Shown here: positions 23,846 through 33,312 of the stretch, piece after piece
Layout of the letters: each line of letters opens with the position of its first letter
How positions within the stretch are numbered: position 1 is the first letter of the stretch
From: Nostoc sp. NMS7
GTDB taxonomy: Bacteria; Cyanobacteriota; Cyanobacteriia; Cyanobacteriales; Nostocaceae
Direction: 5' to 3'
Length of the DNA: 40,841 nt
NCBI RefSeq assembly: GCF_017115085.1
Contig: NZ_JABXKJ010000084.1
Span: 1 to 40,841 of the forward strand
Made by a program: the position numbers and the translations under genes
Notes under the pieces: generated by a model
Database searches by the model: none
The model's input: the letters and a program-made list of their open reading frames with translations, nothing else
Told to the model about the DNA's origin: nothing

Positions 23846-24166
23846 TCAAAAAGCTATCCCTTCTCGACGAATATTTTGTAATAGAGGACTATTATAGGAA
23901 TTAAAACGAGATTCATCTATAAATAGACGGCTAATCACTTGGTCATACTTTAGGGATAACTCAGCAACTACATAACTGGTTTTTTTAATTTCTTCTCCTG
24001 GATTCACATTTCCCTTGAGTACCACCAAAACATCAATATCAGAATCTGTAGAAGCTTCTCCCCGCGCTTGAGAGCCAAATAAAACCATTTGAACTAAGCG
24101 ATCGCCATAAATTTCCTGTAAGCAAGTTTTAAGCCGTTGCAGAATTTCTGCTAACTCTTTACTCAT
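23846..24166 (-). CDS. MNT-type minimal nucleotidyltransferase (antitoxin of MNT/HEPN pair)
   Basis: The 106-residue protein has the nucleotidyltransferase signature VLFGSQARGEASTDSDIDVL near residues 30-48: the GSQARG glycine-serine pair and DSDID catalytic acids, with no sign of decay. Members of the MntA group silence a HEPN partner by adenylylating it. ATG 24166 is chosen over an upstream start at 24202; AGAGG precedes it. It precedes the HEPN frame on the minus strand and faces away from the glycosyltransferase that starts only 28 bases away on the plus strand. Confidence 0.87.
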   Translation of the reverse strand: MSKELAEILQRLKTCLQEIYGDRLVQMVLFGSQARGEASTDSDIDVLVVLKGNVNPGEEIKKTSYVVAELSLKYDQVISRLFIDESRFNSYNSPLLQNIRREGIAF

Positions 24167-24194
24167 ATTTAAACCTCTAAAGTTATAGCATTTG

Positions 24195-25319
24195 ATGGTC
24201 AATTATTTAATTCATATAACTTCCATTGTACCTCGACTGCCTCCCGCAATTGATGGCGTAGGAGACTATGCCCTCAATTTAGCTCGTCAGCTTCGCAAAG
24301 ATTTCAATATTCAAACCCATTTTATTGTAGGTAATACCAAATGGAATGGTGCAGCAAAAATTGAAGGTTTTCCTGTTAGCCAAATTAGCGTGGGCGTAGC
24401 TGGTCGTAGACATCACTCCCCTGATGCACTGCTAAATTTATTATCAAGCGATCGCACATCCAGCATCCTTTTACATTACGTAGGCTACGGCTATGCTCAA
24501 CGAGGCTGTCCAGTTTGGTTAGTCGATGGGTTACAACGTTGGAAAAGTTTATTTCCCAAGCGATCGCTCCTTACGATGTTCCATGAAGTCTATGCTTCAG
24601 GACTCCCTTGGACTAGCTCTTTTTGGTTATCGCCCTTACAGAAAAATTTAGCCGCACGTTTGGCACAAATGAGCGATCGCTGTATAACTAGTAAACAAAG
24701 TTATGGCGAAGTTTTATATCAACTGAATCCCACTAAACAAACTGAAATTACTTGCCTTCCTGTTTTTTCCAATATTGGAGAACCAGAATACTTGCCAACT
24801 CTATCAGAGCGCTCTCAGCGACTAGTGGTTTTTGGTAGCCGTAACGCTAGGTTACAAGTCTATAATCAATGCCTCAAAGCCTTAGAAGAAACCTGCCAAA
24901 ATTTAAATATTAAAGAAATCTTGGATATTGGTGTACCAACAGGTTTGGAACTTTCTAAGATTAAGGGAATTCCTATTATAGAAAAAGGAGTGGATGAAGC
25001 AGAAGAAATTAGTAAAATTTTGCAGGATTCTATCGCTGGATTTTTAAACTTTCCTCCCCCTGCATACTTAGCAAAATCAACTATTTTTGCTTCTTACTGC
25101 GCCCATAGACTAATTCCTTGCATGGCTATTTCTAGCAAAATACCAATAGATAGTCTCGAAAAAGGTAAACATTACTGGTCTGCTGATGAGCATAGTAATG
25201 AATTAACCTTCAAACAGGGACAGGATATTGCAGATAATGCTTATACATGGTATCAAACCCATAGCCTTCCAGTGCAAGCCAAAATTTTCATGGAGTACTT
25301 GATGTTGCGACAGCAATAG
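24195..25319 (+). CDS. Glycosyltransferase-like protein (GT-B)
   Basis: About 374 residues. The N-terminal half is GT4-like (SIVPRLPPAIDGVGDYALNL and ARQLRKDF near 10-35, then LLHYVGYGYAQRGCPVWLV). The C-terminal half is unusual: SQRLVVFGSRNARLQVYN begins the expected donor domain, but the E-x7-E segment is replaced by FLNFPPPAYLAKSTIFASYC. It may be a divergent glycosyltransferase or a non-catalytic partner. ATG 24195 follows immediately on a TTG at 24192. It lies just after the divergent MNT/HEPN pair. Confidence 0.68.
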   Translation: MVNYLIHITSIVPRLPPAIDGVGDYALNLARQLRKDFNIQTHFIVGNTKWNGAAKIEGFPVSQISVGVAGRRHHSPDALLNLLSSDRTSSILLHYVGYGYAQRGCPVWLVDGLQRWKSLFPKRSLLTMFHEVYASGLPWTSSFWLSPLQKNLAARLAQMSDRCITSKQSYGEVLYQLNPTKQTEITCLPVFSNIGEPEYLPTLSERSQRLVVFGSRNARLQVYNQCLKALEETCQNLNIKEILDIGVPTGLELSKIKGIPIIEKGVDEAEEISKILQDSIAGFLNFPPPAYLAKSTIFASYCAHRLIPCMAISSKIPIDSLEKGKHYWSADEHSNELTFKQGQDIADNAYTWYQTHSLPVQAKIFMEYLMLRQQ

Positions 25320-25386
25320 AAACAAAAAATTACTTATATGGTGGAAGCATTTGTTCGTTTAATATTAATTTATTAGGCAGAAGATT

Positions 25387-25557
25387 ATGTCTATTAATTT
25401 TTTAGGAATTTCAAATCAAACAATATTAGGTAAGATTTTGAGAATTCCTTTACAATTTATTCCGGTAACAACAGTAATGCCTATTTTGCAGGGAAAACTC
25501 AAAGGCAAAAAGTGGATCGTAAAGTCAGGGAAATTGTTCAGAAATATCGAGTTTTAG
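25387..25557 (+). pseudogene. FkbM methyltransferase, N-terminal remnant
   Basis: From ATG 25387 the frame gives MSINFLGISNQTILGKIL, then LQFIPVTTVMPILQGKLKGK and KWIV, which match my memory of the N terminus of cyanobacterial FkbM-family proteins. It diverges right after KWIV and stops at TAG 25555, 56 codons long. All catalytic motifs are absent. The breakpoint coincides with the GTG start of the glycosyltransferase in another frame at 25512, so a deletion or insertion has joined the two. Confidence 0.65.
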
Positions 25558-26726
25558 TAGTTGCTTCTCATCCTGTGCAGTATGCTGCTCCAATGTTCAG
25601 GCTCATGGCAAAACATCCTCAATTGGATATTCAAGTAGCTTATTGTAGTTTACAAGGTGTTAAAGCCGGTTTTGATGCAGGGTTTGGTATAGAAGTTGCC
25701 TGGGATATACCACTACTAGATGGTTATCCTTGGGTGGAAGTTGAAAATAATTCTCCCAAACCTAAACTTGGGAGTTTTTTTGGACTAATAAACTTAGGGC
25801 TATGGAACCTGATTACTAAAGATAATTTTGATGCTGTCATTGTTTATACTGGCTATAGCTATTTCAGCTTTTGGATTGCAGCAGCCGCAACAAAACTGAC
25901 AGGAAAAAAGTTTTTATTTGGTACGGATGCTAGTGTACTGGAACCTCGTGATAAAAAAAGGTGGAAGACATGGTTAAAAAATATGTTGCTGCCACGTATC
26001 TTCCAGCTTGCTGATATTGTGATAGTGACTTCAACATTGGGTAAGCAAATGGTTCATAGTTTAGGAATTCCTGAACAGAATATTGCTCTAACTCCATATA
26101 CAGTAGATAACGATAGGTGGATATCGGAAGCTAATCAAGTAGATGTTAAGTCCGTTCGCAAGCAGTGGGATATTTCAGAAAAAGCTACTGTTTTGCTATT
26201 TTGTGCCATGCTCCAACATTGGAAACGTCCTCATGATGTTTTAAAAGCTTTTGCTCAAGCTAATGTCCAGAATAGCTACCTTCTATTTGCAGGTGAAGGA
26301 CCTCTCAGAGCAGAATTAGAAGTAGAGACAGATTCTTTGGGGCTAATAGATAGAGTCAAGTTTCTTGGTTTTGTTAACCAGTCTTATCTATCCTCAATCT
26401 ATCGCTCTGCTGATTTATTTGTATTATCTTCAGATTATGAACCTTTTGGATTGGTTGTCAACGAAGCAATGCTTTGTGGCTGCCCTGTAGTCGTTAGTGA
26501 TCACGTGGGTTCTCGCTATGATCTGGTTCAACATGGAAAAAATGGATTTGTTTATCCCTGTGCAGATATAGAAGCCTTAGCCAAAATTCTCCAAGAAGTG
26601 CTTTCAGACCATGAGCGTTTGCAGAAAATGGGGACTGCTGCTACTGAGCGGATGAAATCTTGGTCTCCACATGAGTATATAGAAGCAATCATAAAAGCTT
26701 TAGAAAAGTTTACATTTGCAATTTAG
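25512..26726 (+). CDS. Glycosyltransferase family 4
   Basis: The 404-residue GT-B enzyme starts its fold at YRVLVVASHPVQYAAPMFRL. The linker is followed by VLLFCAMLQHWKRPHDVLKAF near 235, and the E-x7-E segment EPFGLVVNEAMLCGCPVVV is followed by SDHVGSRYDLV near 320. GTG 25512 is the only early start and has no clear ribosome site. It lies within the FkbM remnant, so the original start may have been lost and the first dozen residues may be new. The C-terminal end precedes an acyltransferase gene by 49 bases. Confidence 0.87.
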   Translation: MDRKVREIVQKYRVLVVASHPVQYAAPMFRLMAKHPQLDIQVAYCSLQGVKAGFDAGFGIEVAWDIPLLDGYPWVEVENNSPKPKLGSFFGLINLGLWNLITKDNFDAVIVYTGYSYFSFWIAAAATKLTGKKFLFGTDASVLEPRDKKRWKTWLKNMLLPRIFQLADIVIVTSTLGKQMVHSLGIPEQNIALTPYTVDNDRWISEANQVDVKSVRKQWDISEKATVLLFCAMLQHWKRPHDVLKAFAQANVQNSYLLFAGEGPLRAELEVETDSLGLIDRVKFLGFVNQSYLSSIYRSADLFVLSSDYEPFGLVVNEAMLCGCPVVVSDHVGSRYDLVQHGKNGFVYPCADIEALAKILQEVLSDHERLQKMGTAATERMKSWSPHEYIEAIIKALEKFTFAI

Positions 26727-26775
26727 CCTATCTTTTCTCAGAGTGTACCTAAACGCCATAAATCATATAGAAAAT

Positions 26776-27372
26776 ATGAGTTTTATATATCTTTGGCAAA
26801 ACCGAGAAAAATCACATATTTTTTCATGGTTTTGGCTCAAGCAATGGGCAAAACGTATTTTGTATTTTCCTAAATTAATTACAGTATTAAAGACTAAGTT
26901 TTTTTTGAAAATAAGAGGAACTAAAATAGGTAGTGTTAGTATTATTTCTAATAAAAGCAGAATAGAAGGTTCCCTAGATCAACTAACTATTGGAAATTGT
27001 ACTTTTATTGGTCAAGCATATCTTGCTATACACGCAGATATTAGGATCGGTTCTTTCGTTGTAATCAACGATGGAGTCAAATTACTCACGGCCAGTCATG
27101 ATGTGAATGATCCATCTTGGTCTTCTTTTGCTCAACCGATAATTATTGATGATTATGCTTGGATTGCTACAGATGCAATTATTCTACCTGGTGTTCATAT
27201 TGGGAAAGGCGCTATAGTAGGAGCAGGTGCAGTAGTTACTAAAAATATACCTGAATATAATATTGCTGTTGGTAATCCGGCTAAATTACTTGATAAGCAA
27301 AGAGTACAACAGCTTAAGTATAACCCAGTTCAACTGGTTGCTTGTTATGAAGCATGGCTAGGGAAATATTGA
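26776..27372 (+). CDS. Hexapeptide-repeat (LbH) O-acyltransferase
   Basis: The 198-residue protein has left-handed beta-helix repeats of the form [IV]GxxxxI, from LTIGNCTFIGQAYLAI to VHIGKGAIVGAGAVVTKNIP. ASHDVNDPSW supplies the active-site histidine of acetyltransferases in this class, and AVGNPAKLL closes the helix. It probably acetylates a sugar of the polymer using acetyl-CoA. ATG 26776 is preferred over the upstream TTG 26716, whose extra 20 residues do not look like the family. The enzyme should be a soluble trimer. Confidence 0.88.
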   Translation: MSFIYLWQNREKSHIFSWFWLKQWAKRILYFPKLITVLKTKFFLKIRGTKIGSVSIISNKSRIEGSLDQLTIGNCTFIGQAYLAIHADIRIGSFVVINDGVKLLTASHDVNDPSWSSFAQPIIIDDYAWIATDAIILPGVHIGKGAIVGAGAVVTKNIPEYNIAVGNPAKLLDKQRVQQLKYNPVQLVACYEAWLGKY

Positions 27373-27540
27373 TTATCTATCTATATGATGGAAATCATTA
27401 AATACTCTATTTTTTTATTTTAGCTTAAAAAAATACACATAACTAATAATAAAAACTCACTAATTATAGATAAGTAGTAAAATATTTATCATTAATAAGA
27501 CATACATTAAACAAAGTAAATATTTTTCAGTAATTTAATT

Positions 27541-28908
27541 ATGCTCATAGCTATTTTTGCAATATTTTTTCTAATTTGTATTTCTGCATTAGATTGGAAA
27601 AAATCGTTTTTTTTCGTACTAGTATTTATAGTATTGGAAGGAGTCGCACGAAAATGGATTTTGCCCCAAGCTAGTAACTTGATCTATTTTGTTAAGGATT
27701 TAGTTTTAATAGGAGCTTATATAAAGTATTTCTTGATAGAGAGAAAAAGAATAAAAAATCACTATATTAATTTTTTTATATATCTATTGGCAATTTGGTC
27801 TTTTGTGCAAGCTTTTAACCCAAGCTTAGGCTCTTACATCATCGGCTTGTTCGGATTAAAAACATATTTGTTGTATATTCCTATATTTTGGATTTTGTCA
27901 GATTTGTTTTCTTCAAAAATAGATGTATATAAATTTTTGAGGTTTTATTTATTACTAGTTATTCCTGTTTGTTTGCTAGCAGTGGCTCAGTTTTTTAGCC
28001 CTCCTTTAAGTCCCTTAAATGTTTATTCTAATAATGCAAGTGTAGTTGCTATGTTTGGAGTAGGAAAAGAACAAATAGTGAGAGTTACGGGAAGTTTTTC
28101 CTATATTACTGGTTTTGGGACATACTTATCAGCCAGTTTGGGTTTACTTGTACCGATGCTCACATTACGACAGTCCCGTGTATGGTATTGTTTAACTATT
28201 ATTGAGTTGCTACTAGTATTAGGAACTTCTTTCATGACAGGTTCCAGGGCAGTAGTTTTATATGAAGCTTTATTTTTAATTAGTTATGTATTCATACTTT
28301 CATTAACACACCCCAATCAAACACCTCGTATCATTAAAAAGTTTATACTACCAACGATTATTGCATCGGTCGTTGTTCCCACCTATTTTAGTAAGAGTAT
28401 TGATTTGCTTTCTAAGCGTACTATATCAAATTCAGCAGAAAGTGCTGGTCGTATTTGGGGACCTTTTACTGAAGCAGTTTCAGGAATACAGTACATAATA
28501 CAATCTAAACAAATAGACAGCTATGGAACTGGAGCCACCCACCAAGCAACATCAGTTCTAAGAAAATTCCTTGGGTTGCCTCAAGGCGACCCTATACCAC
28601 CACTCGAAGTAGAACCCGCAAGAGTAGCCGTAGAAATTGGCGTGATTGGTTTTATTTCATGGTATTTGATTCGGATAAGTTTGATTATTTCTCTTTTGCT
28701 AACTTTAAGAAAACTCCGCGATCCCTTTTTATGCCAACTAGCTTTATCTGCTTTTTTGTTTCATCTTCTTCAGATAACTATTTCTGTAATTTTTAATCCC
28801 TATATGGGCATTTATTATTGGTTTTTTGCAGGATTTATTTTTCTATTGCCAGAATTAGAAAAACGGGAAGAAAACAAAAATATTGTTTCCCAAATATCAC
28901 CAAGCTAG
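27541..28908 (+). CDS. O-antigen polymerase/ligase-like membrane protein (Wzy/WaaL type)
   Basis: The 455-residue polytopic membrane protein has about ten predicted spans. A long periplasmic-type loop between about 280 and 370 contains RTISNSAESAGRIWGPFTEA and a proline-rich patch (GLPQGDPIPPLEVEPA). TGSRAVVLYEALFLI near 235 resembles the Wzy_C/O-antigen ligase segment. Sequence identity in this class is always low, so the call rests on topology, length and context. By family it polymerises lipid-linked repeat units or ligates finished chains in the periplasm. A 168-bp AT-rich gap without features precedes it. Confidence 0.72.
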   Translation: MLIAIFAIFFLICISALDWKKSFFFVLVFIVLEGVARKWILPQASNLIYFVKDLVLIGAYIKYFLIERKRIKNHYINFFIYLLAIWSFVQAFNPSLGSYIIGLFGLKTYLLYIPIFWILSDLFSSKIDVYKFLRFYLLLVIPVCLLAVAQFFSPPLSPLNVYSNNASVVAMFGVGKEQIVRVTGSFSYITGFGTYLSASLGLLVPMLTLRQSRVWYCLTIIELLLVLGTSFMTGSRAVVLYEALFLISYVFILSLTHPNQTPRIIKKFILPTIIASVVVPTYFSKSIDLLSKRTISNSAESAGRIWGPFTEAVSGIQYIIQSKQIDSYGTGATHQATSVLRKFLGLPQGDPIPPLEVEPARVAVEIGVIGFISWYLIRISLIISLLLTLRKLRDPFLCQLALSAFLFHLLQITISVIFNPYMGIYYWFFAGFIFLLPELEKREENKNIVSQISPS

Positions 28909-28920
28909 AGTCTCAACACC

Positions 28921-30174
28921 ATGTCTGATGTGAATTTATCTATAGTTCATTATGGCAACGCTGGCAATGTCCGTCAAGCAGCATTGGCATTTGCAGAAGC
29001 AAGTTTGCTCCATGAGGTAATTACAACTTTAGCATACAATCCTCATGCAAAAATTTGGCGTTATCTTGATTTATTGCCATCTCAATTTAACAGCTTAGTT
29101 CGGCATGAACTTAGTAAAAGAACTTGGATAATCAAAGATAAGAAAATTACAACCTATCCTTGGTATGAAATACTAAGGCTCTTTTTATCAAGGGCTAGAT
29201 TCAATAAAATCTCTGGTAGAACTTATGAACAAATAGGGAACTGGGGTTTTCTTCTATTAGATCGTCAAGTAGCCAAGCATCATTTACAGAATCTAACTGC
29301 TATATATAGTTATGAAGATGTAGCGGCGATAACTTTTGAAAAGGCTCAAAAACAGGGTGTTTATTGTCTATATGATTTACCTATTCCTTTTTATCAAACG
29401 ACTCGACTAATTATGCAAGAAGAAGCTGAAAGATTTCCTAGTCTTAAGCATAGTATTCAGACCATTAATGAGCCGGATTGGAAGTTAAAACGTAAGGAAC
29501 GGGAAGTTGAGCTTGCAGATCACATTTTTGTTGCTTCATCAGTAACTCAAAAATCTTTGACTAATATTGGAATTAACGCTAATAAGATCAGTGTTATTCC
29601 TTATGGAGCACCTATTGATACTTTTCAACCTCAACCCAAATCTGATAATTGCTTTCGCGTGATGTTTTTCGGAAGATTTTCACCCTCAAAAGGAATTCAT
29701 TATCTTCTACAAGCGTGGCAAGATTTAAAGTTTAAAAATGCTCAACTAGTCTTTGTTGGTCAAAATCGGTTTCCCCAAGGATGGTTAGAAGAGCGGTACT
29801 TAGGACTGTATCACCATATTCCTTCAGTCTCTCATTTTTTGCTAAATCAGTATTACAGTCAAGCTAGTATTGTAGTTTTGCCCTCTTTAATTGATGGTTT
29901 TGGATTGGTAGTTGTAGAGGCTATGGCCTGTGGAATACCTGTTATTGTTACTGTAAATACGGGAGCGAGTGATATTCTTACTGATGGCGTAGAAGGGTTT
30001 ATCATTCCCATTCGGAATGTAGAAGCACTCAAAGAAAAATTAGAGTGGTGCTACTCCCATCCTCAAGAGTTAGCAGAAATGGGACGAGCCGCCCGATGTA
30101 AAGCTGAAGAGTTGAACTGGGGTGTGTATAGACAACGTTTGGCAAACCAGGTGCGATCGCTACTTACAAGATAA
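28921..30174 (+). CDS. Glycosyltransferase family 4
   Basis: The 417-residue GT-B enzyme has SIVHYGNAGNVRQAALAFAE at the N terminus, a long charged linker (KRKEREVELADHIFVASS), then the donor domain MFFGRFSPSKGIHYLLQAW near 246. The E-x7-E segment reads DGFGLVVVEAMACGIPVIV near 325, with Asp in place of the first Glu, a tolerated change. It starts 12 bases after the polymerase gene and ends 7 bases before the next glycosyltransferase, so the three are very likely one transcript. Confidence 0.88.
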   Translation: MSDVNLSIVHYGNAGNVRQAALAFAEASLLHEVITTLAYNPHAKIWRYLDLLPSQFNSLVRHELSKRTWIIKDKKITTYPWYEILRLFLSRARFNKISGRTYEQIGNWGFLLLDRQVAKHHLQNLTAIYSYEDVAAITFEKAQKQGVYCLYDLPIPFYQTTRLIMQEEAERFPSLKHSIQTINEPDWKLKRKEREVELADHIFVASSVTQKSLTNIGINANKISVIPYGAPIDTFQPQPKSDNCFRVMFFGRFSPSKGIHYLLQAWQDLKFKNAQLVFVGQNRFPQGWLEERYLGLYHHIPSVSHFLLNQYYSQASIVVLPSLIDGFGLVVVEAMACGIPVIVTVNTGASDILTDGVEGFIIPIRNVEALKEKLEWCYSHPQELAEMGRAARCKAEELNWGVYRQRLANQVRSLLTR

Positions 30175-30181
30175 ACTTTAT

Positions 30182-31330
30182 ATGACTAAAACCATATATC
30201 ATCTTTGGTTTCCAAATATCTTTGAATTTAAAGGTGGAATCCAAACCTACTCGGCATTTTTACTACAAGCTATTCAGAATATCTATCCTAATGATAACTA
30301 TGGCGTGTTTCTCATGCACGATCGCAGCCCATCGGCTAATTTTACTAACAAAAAACTTACCCAGTTTCACTGCGCTGGGGTTGTGCCATTACCACTAAGA
30401 AGACCTGTATTTGCTGCCCAATTAATCGGATGGGGAATTTATCAACGTCCTAATTTAGTTATTGCTAGTCACTTGAATTTTACTGTTGCAGCTTACTGGC
30501 TAAAACGCTTGGTAGGTATACCCTACTGGACAGTAGCTTATGGCATAGAAGCCTGGGATATTCAAAGCGCTGCGGTGAAAACATCTCTACATCATGCAGA
30601 CCGTATTTTGGCTATAAGCAGTTACACACGCGATCGCCTACTGAAGGAACAAAACCTCGACCCCAAAAAAGTTTCTCTTTTACCTTGCCAATTTGAACCC
30701 AGTCGCTTTCAACCAGCACCAAAACCCAGTTATTTATTAGAGCAATATGGACTCAAACTGAAACAACCAATTATATTGACTGTGGCCAGACTAGCGGAGG
30801 TTGAACGCTACAAGGGCTATGACCAAATCCTGCAAGCACTACCTTATATTCGTCAAATAATCCCTGATGTCCACTACATCATTGTTGGTAAAGGTAATGA
30901 CAAAAGTAGAATTAAGCAGATGATTGTACAACTAGGGTTGCAAAATTGTGTGACTCTAGCTGGATTTATACCTGATGAACAACTTTGTGATTATTACAAC
31001 CTTTGTGATGTTTTTGCAATGCCTAGCAAAAGAGAAGGATTTGGTATTGTCTATCTAGAAGCACTAGGTTGTGGTAAACCTGTATTAGGAGGCAACCAGG
31101 ATGGAGCTATTGATGCTCTTTGTCATGGTGAATTAGGGGCACTAGTTAACCCTGATAATGTAGAGGAAATTGCTCGAACTTTAGTTCAAATTCTCCAGGG
31201 TATATATCCCAATAAATTGATGTATCAACCCGATATTCTGCGTCAAAAAGTAATTGATTATTTTGGTTTTGAGCAGTTTCAAACTACTCTAGCTAAATAT
31301 TTTGACAAGCACTTGCAATCTATAAGATAA
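30182..31330 (+). CDS. Glycosyltransferase family 4
   Basis: The 382-residue GT-B enzyme has an N terminus with FPNIFEFKGGIQTYSAFLL and the donor half ILTVARLAEVERYKGYDQIL near 198. The E-x7-E segment is EGFGIVYLEALGCGKPVLG near 285, followed by NQDGAIDALCHGELGALV. ATG 30182 fits the fold; a longer in-frame extension would overlap the previous gene. The C-terminal 40 residues are helical. It ends 165 bases before asnB in AT-rich sequence without other features. Confidence 0.9.
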   Translation: MTKTIYHLWFPNIFEFKGGIQTYSAFLLQAIQNIYPNDNYGVFLMHDRSPSANFTNKKLTQFHCAGVVPLPLRRPVFAAQLIGWGIYQRPNLVIASHLNFTVAAYWLKRLVGIPYWTVAYGIEAWDIQSAAVKTSLHHADRILAISSYTRDRLLKEQNLDPKKVSLLPCQFEPSRFQPAPKPSYLLEQYGLKLKQPIILTVARLAEVERYKGYDQILQALPYIRQIIPDVHYIIVGKGNDKSRIKQMIVQLGLQNCVTLAGFIPDEQLCDYYNLCDVFAMPSKREGFGIVYLEALGCGKPVLGGNQDGAIDALCHGELGALVNPDNVEEIARTLVQILQGIYPNKLMYQPDILRQKVIDYFGFEQFQTTLAKYFDKHLQSIR

Positions 31331-31495
31331 TTAATATAAATATTTTATTGATTATCTTTATTATTGTAAATGAATTATCTGAAGCTTTAAAAAACTTAAG
31401 TATCATCATCCCTTTTCTGAAATATTTTAATATTTTTTTAGCGATAGTGTTTATATTGAATCTATGAAAACCTCTGAATAATTAAATTATCTTCT

Positions 31496-33304
31496 ATGTG
31501 TGGCATTGCCGGAATTTTAACGAAAACTGAAATAACAAACAGTTTGGAAACCTTGATGCGGAGAATGCAAACTGCTCTCCAGCATCGTGGTCCTGATGAC
31601 CAAGGAATTTATATTTCCCCAGATAGACAAGTTGGTTTTGCTCATACTCGTCTTTCCATTCTTGACCTCAGTGCCGCAGGACATCAGCCGATGTCTACAC
31701 CTGACGGACGTTATTGGATTACCTTTAATGGGGAAATTTACAACTTTCGGCAATTACGACTTACCCTAGAAGCAAAAGGAGAGAAGTTTTATTCACAAAC
31801 CGATACTGAAGTTATTCTCAAACTTTATCAGCAGCAAGGAGCAGAATGTGTTAATAATTTGCGGGGGATGTTTGCCTTTGCTATTTGGGATAACCAAGAA
31901 CAAACCTGCTTTATTGCCCGCGATGCTTTAGGAATTAAACCTTTATACTATTGGCAATCTGGATCAACTTTAATATTCGCCTCAGAAATTAGAGCAATTC
32001 TAGCATCAAAATTACCTAGCATTGCCTTAAGTCCAGAGGGTTTATATAGCTATCTTATCAGTGGAACAGTAACAGAACCTCACACCCTAATTGCAGGTAT
32101 TCGCTGTTTAGAAGCTGGTCATTGGTTACGTTGGCAAGCAGGTAATCTCATTGAGCAGCAATATTGGCAAATTAACTTTGCTTCTGAAACAATTTCTCTA
32201 ACAGAAGCCAAGAGAAAAGTCCGCAATGCTCTTATTGACTCCATTGAACATCACTTTATCAGTGATGTGCCAGTCGGAATATTTTTAAGTGGTGGGATTG
32301 ACTCAAGCTCAATTGTTGCCTTAGCGCGTCAAACTCAAAAAGGTAATTTACGCACCTACTCAATTGCATTTGAAGAAAATGAGTGGAATGAAGGAGAACT
32401 TGCCCAAAAAGTTGCTAAAGAATTTAACACTGAACATACAGAATATAAAGTAACTGCATCTTTAGGACTAGACTTATTGCCGCAATTTTTAGCAAGTATT
32501 GATCAACCTAGTATTGATGGCTTCAATACTTTTTGTGCATCCCAAATTGCCCACATAGATGGGACTAAAGTAGTTTTATCTGGATTAGGGGCAGATGAGC
32601 TATTCGGTGGCTATAAAACATTTCAACAAGTACCAAATATGGTTCGCTGGGGTCAGCAACTCCAGAAAATTGAACCCATCAGCACCAGTTTAGGCAAAGG
32701 ATTAGCATCTTGGGGCACATCACCACGAATCAAGCGCTTAGGAGACTTTTTAGAGCAAAAGCCAACAACCGCAGCAGCTTACCGTAGTTTTCGGGGTATT
32801 TTCTCCCAAGGAGAAGCCTGGAAAATTACTCAGCACTACTTCAAAGATGCCTCTTTACCAATTTGGGAGGGAGCGATTTTTCAGGATAGGAGCCTACCCA
32901 AAAATCTCCCTTCTTTAGAAGATGAAGTCAGCCTGCTAGAACTGAGTTGTTATATGCGTAATCAGTTGTTGCGGGACAGCGACGTTATGAGTATGGCATG
33001 GGGATTAGAATTGCGAGTACCCTTTGTTGACCAAGCTCTACTAGAAGCGATCGCCTCTATTCCTAGCACAATGCGTCTCGCACAAGGTAAACAATTATTA
33101 ATTCAAGCAATTCCTGAGTTACCGAATTGGTTACTTAATCGTCCCAAGCGCGGATTCTTTTTTCCCTTTCAGCAATGGATGGAGAAAGATTGGAGTGATT
33201 ATTTTCCAGATCATGAACTGGGTAAAGATATTAATTTAAAACTATGGTATCGCCGTTGGAGTTTAGCAATTCTCCAGCATTGGTGGAAGCAAGTTGCCGG
33301 ATAA
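31496..33304 (+). CDS. asnB: Asparagine synthase (glutamine-hydrolysing) family amidotransferase
   Basis: The 602-residue two-domain enzyme begins with the catalytic Cys2 (MCGIAGIL), then the glutaminase domain with RHG-like QHRGPDDQG and NGEIYNF. The synthetase domain has the PP-loop VGIFLSGGIDSSS near 258-270 and LSGLGADELFGGY near 360. In its own pathway it makes asparagine with Gln and ATP. In polysaccharide loci such enzymes (WbpS-like) can instead amidate uronic acid sugars, and the flanking glycosyltransferases favour that here. The length is slightly below E. coli-type AsnB but complete. Confidence 0.92.
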   Translation: MCGIAGILTKTEITNSLETLMRRMQTALQHRGPDDQGIYISPDRQVGFAHTRLSILDLSAAGHQPMSTPDGRYWITFNGEIYNFRQLRLTLEAKGEKFYSQTDTEVILKLYQQQGAECVNNLRGMFAFAIWDNQEQTCFIARDALGIKPLYYWQSGSTLIFASEIRAILASKLPSIALSPEGLYSYLISGTVTEPHTLIAGIRCLEAGHWLRWQAGNLIEQQYWQINFASETISLTEAKRKVRNALIDSIEHHFISDVPVGIFLSGGIDSSSIVALARQTQKGNLRTYSIAFEENEWNEGELAQKVAKEFNTEHTEYKVTASLGLDLLPQFLASIDQPSIDGFNTFCASQIAHIDGTKVVLSGLGADELFGGYKTFQQVPNMVRWGQQLQKIEPISTSLGKGLASWGTSPRIKRLGDFLEQKPTTAAAYRSFRGIFSQGEAWKITQHYFKDASLPIWEGAIFQDRSLPKNLPSLEDEVSLLELSCYMRNQLLRDSDVMSMAWGLELRVPFVDQALLEAIASIPSTMRLAQGKQLLIQAIPELPNWLLNRPKRGFFFPFQQWMEKDWSDYFPDHELGKDINLKLWYRRWSLAILQHWWKQVAG

Positions 33305-33312
33305 GAATAATT

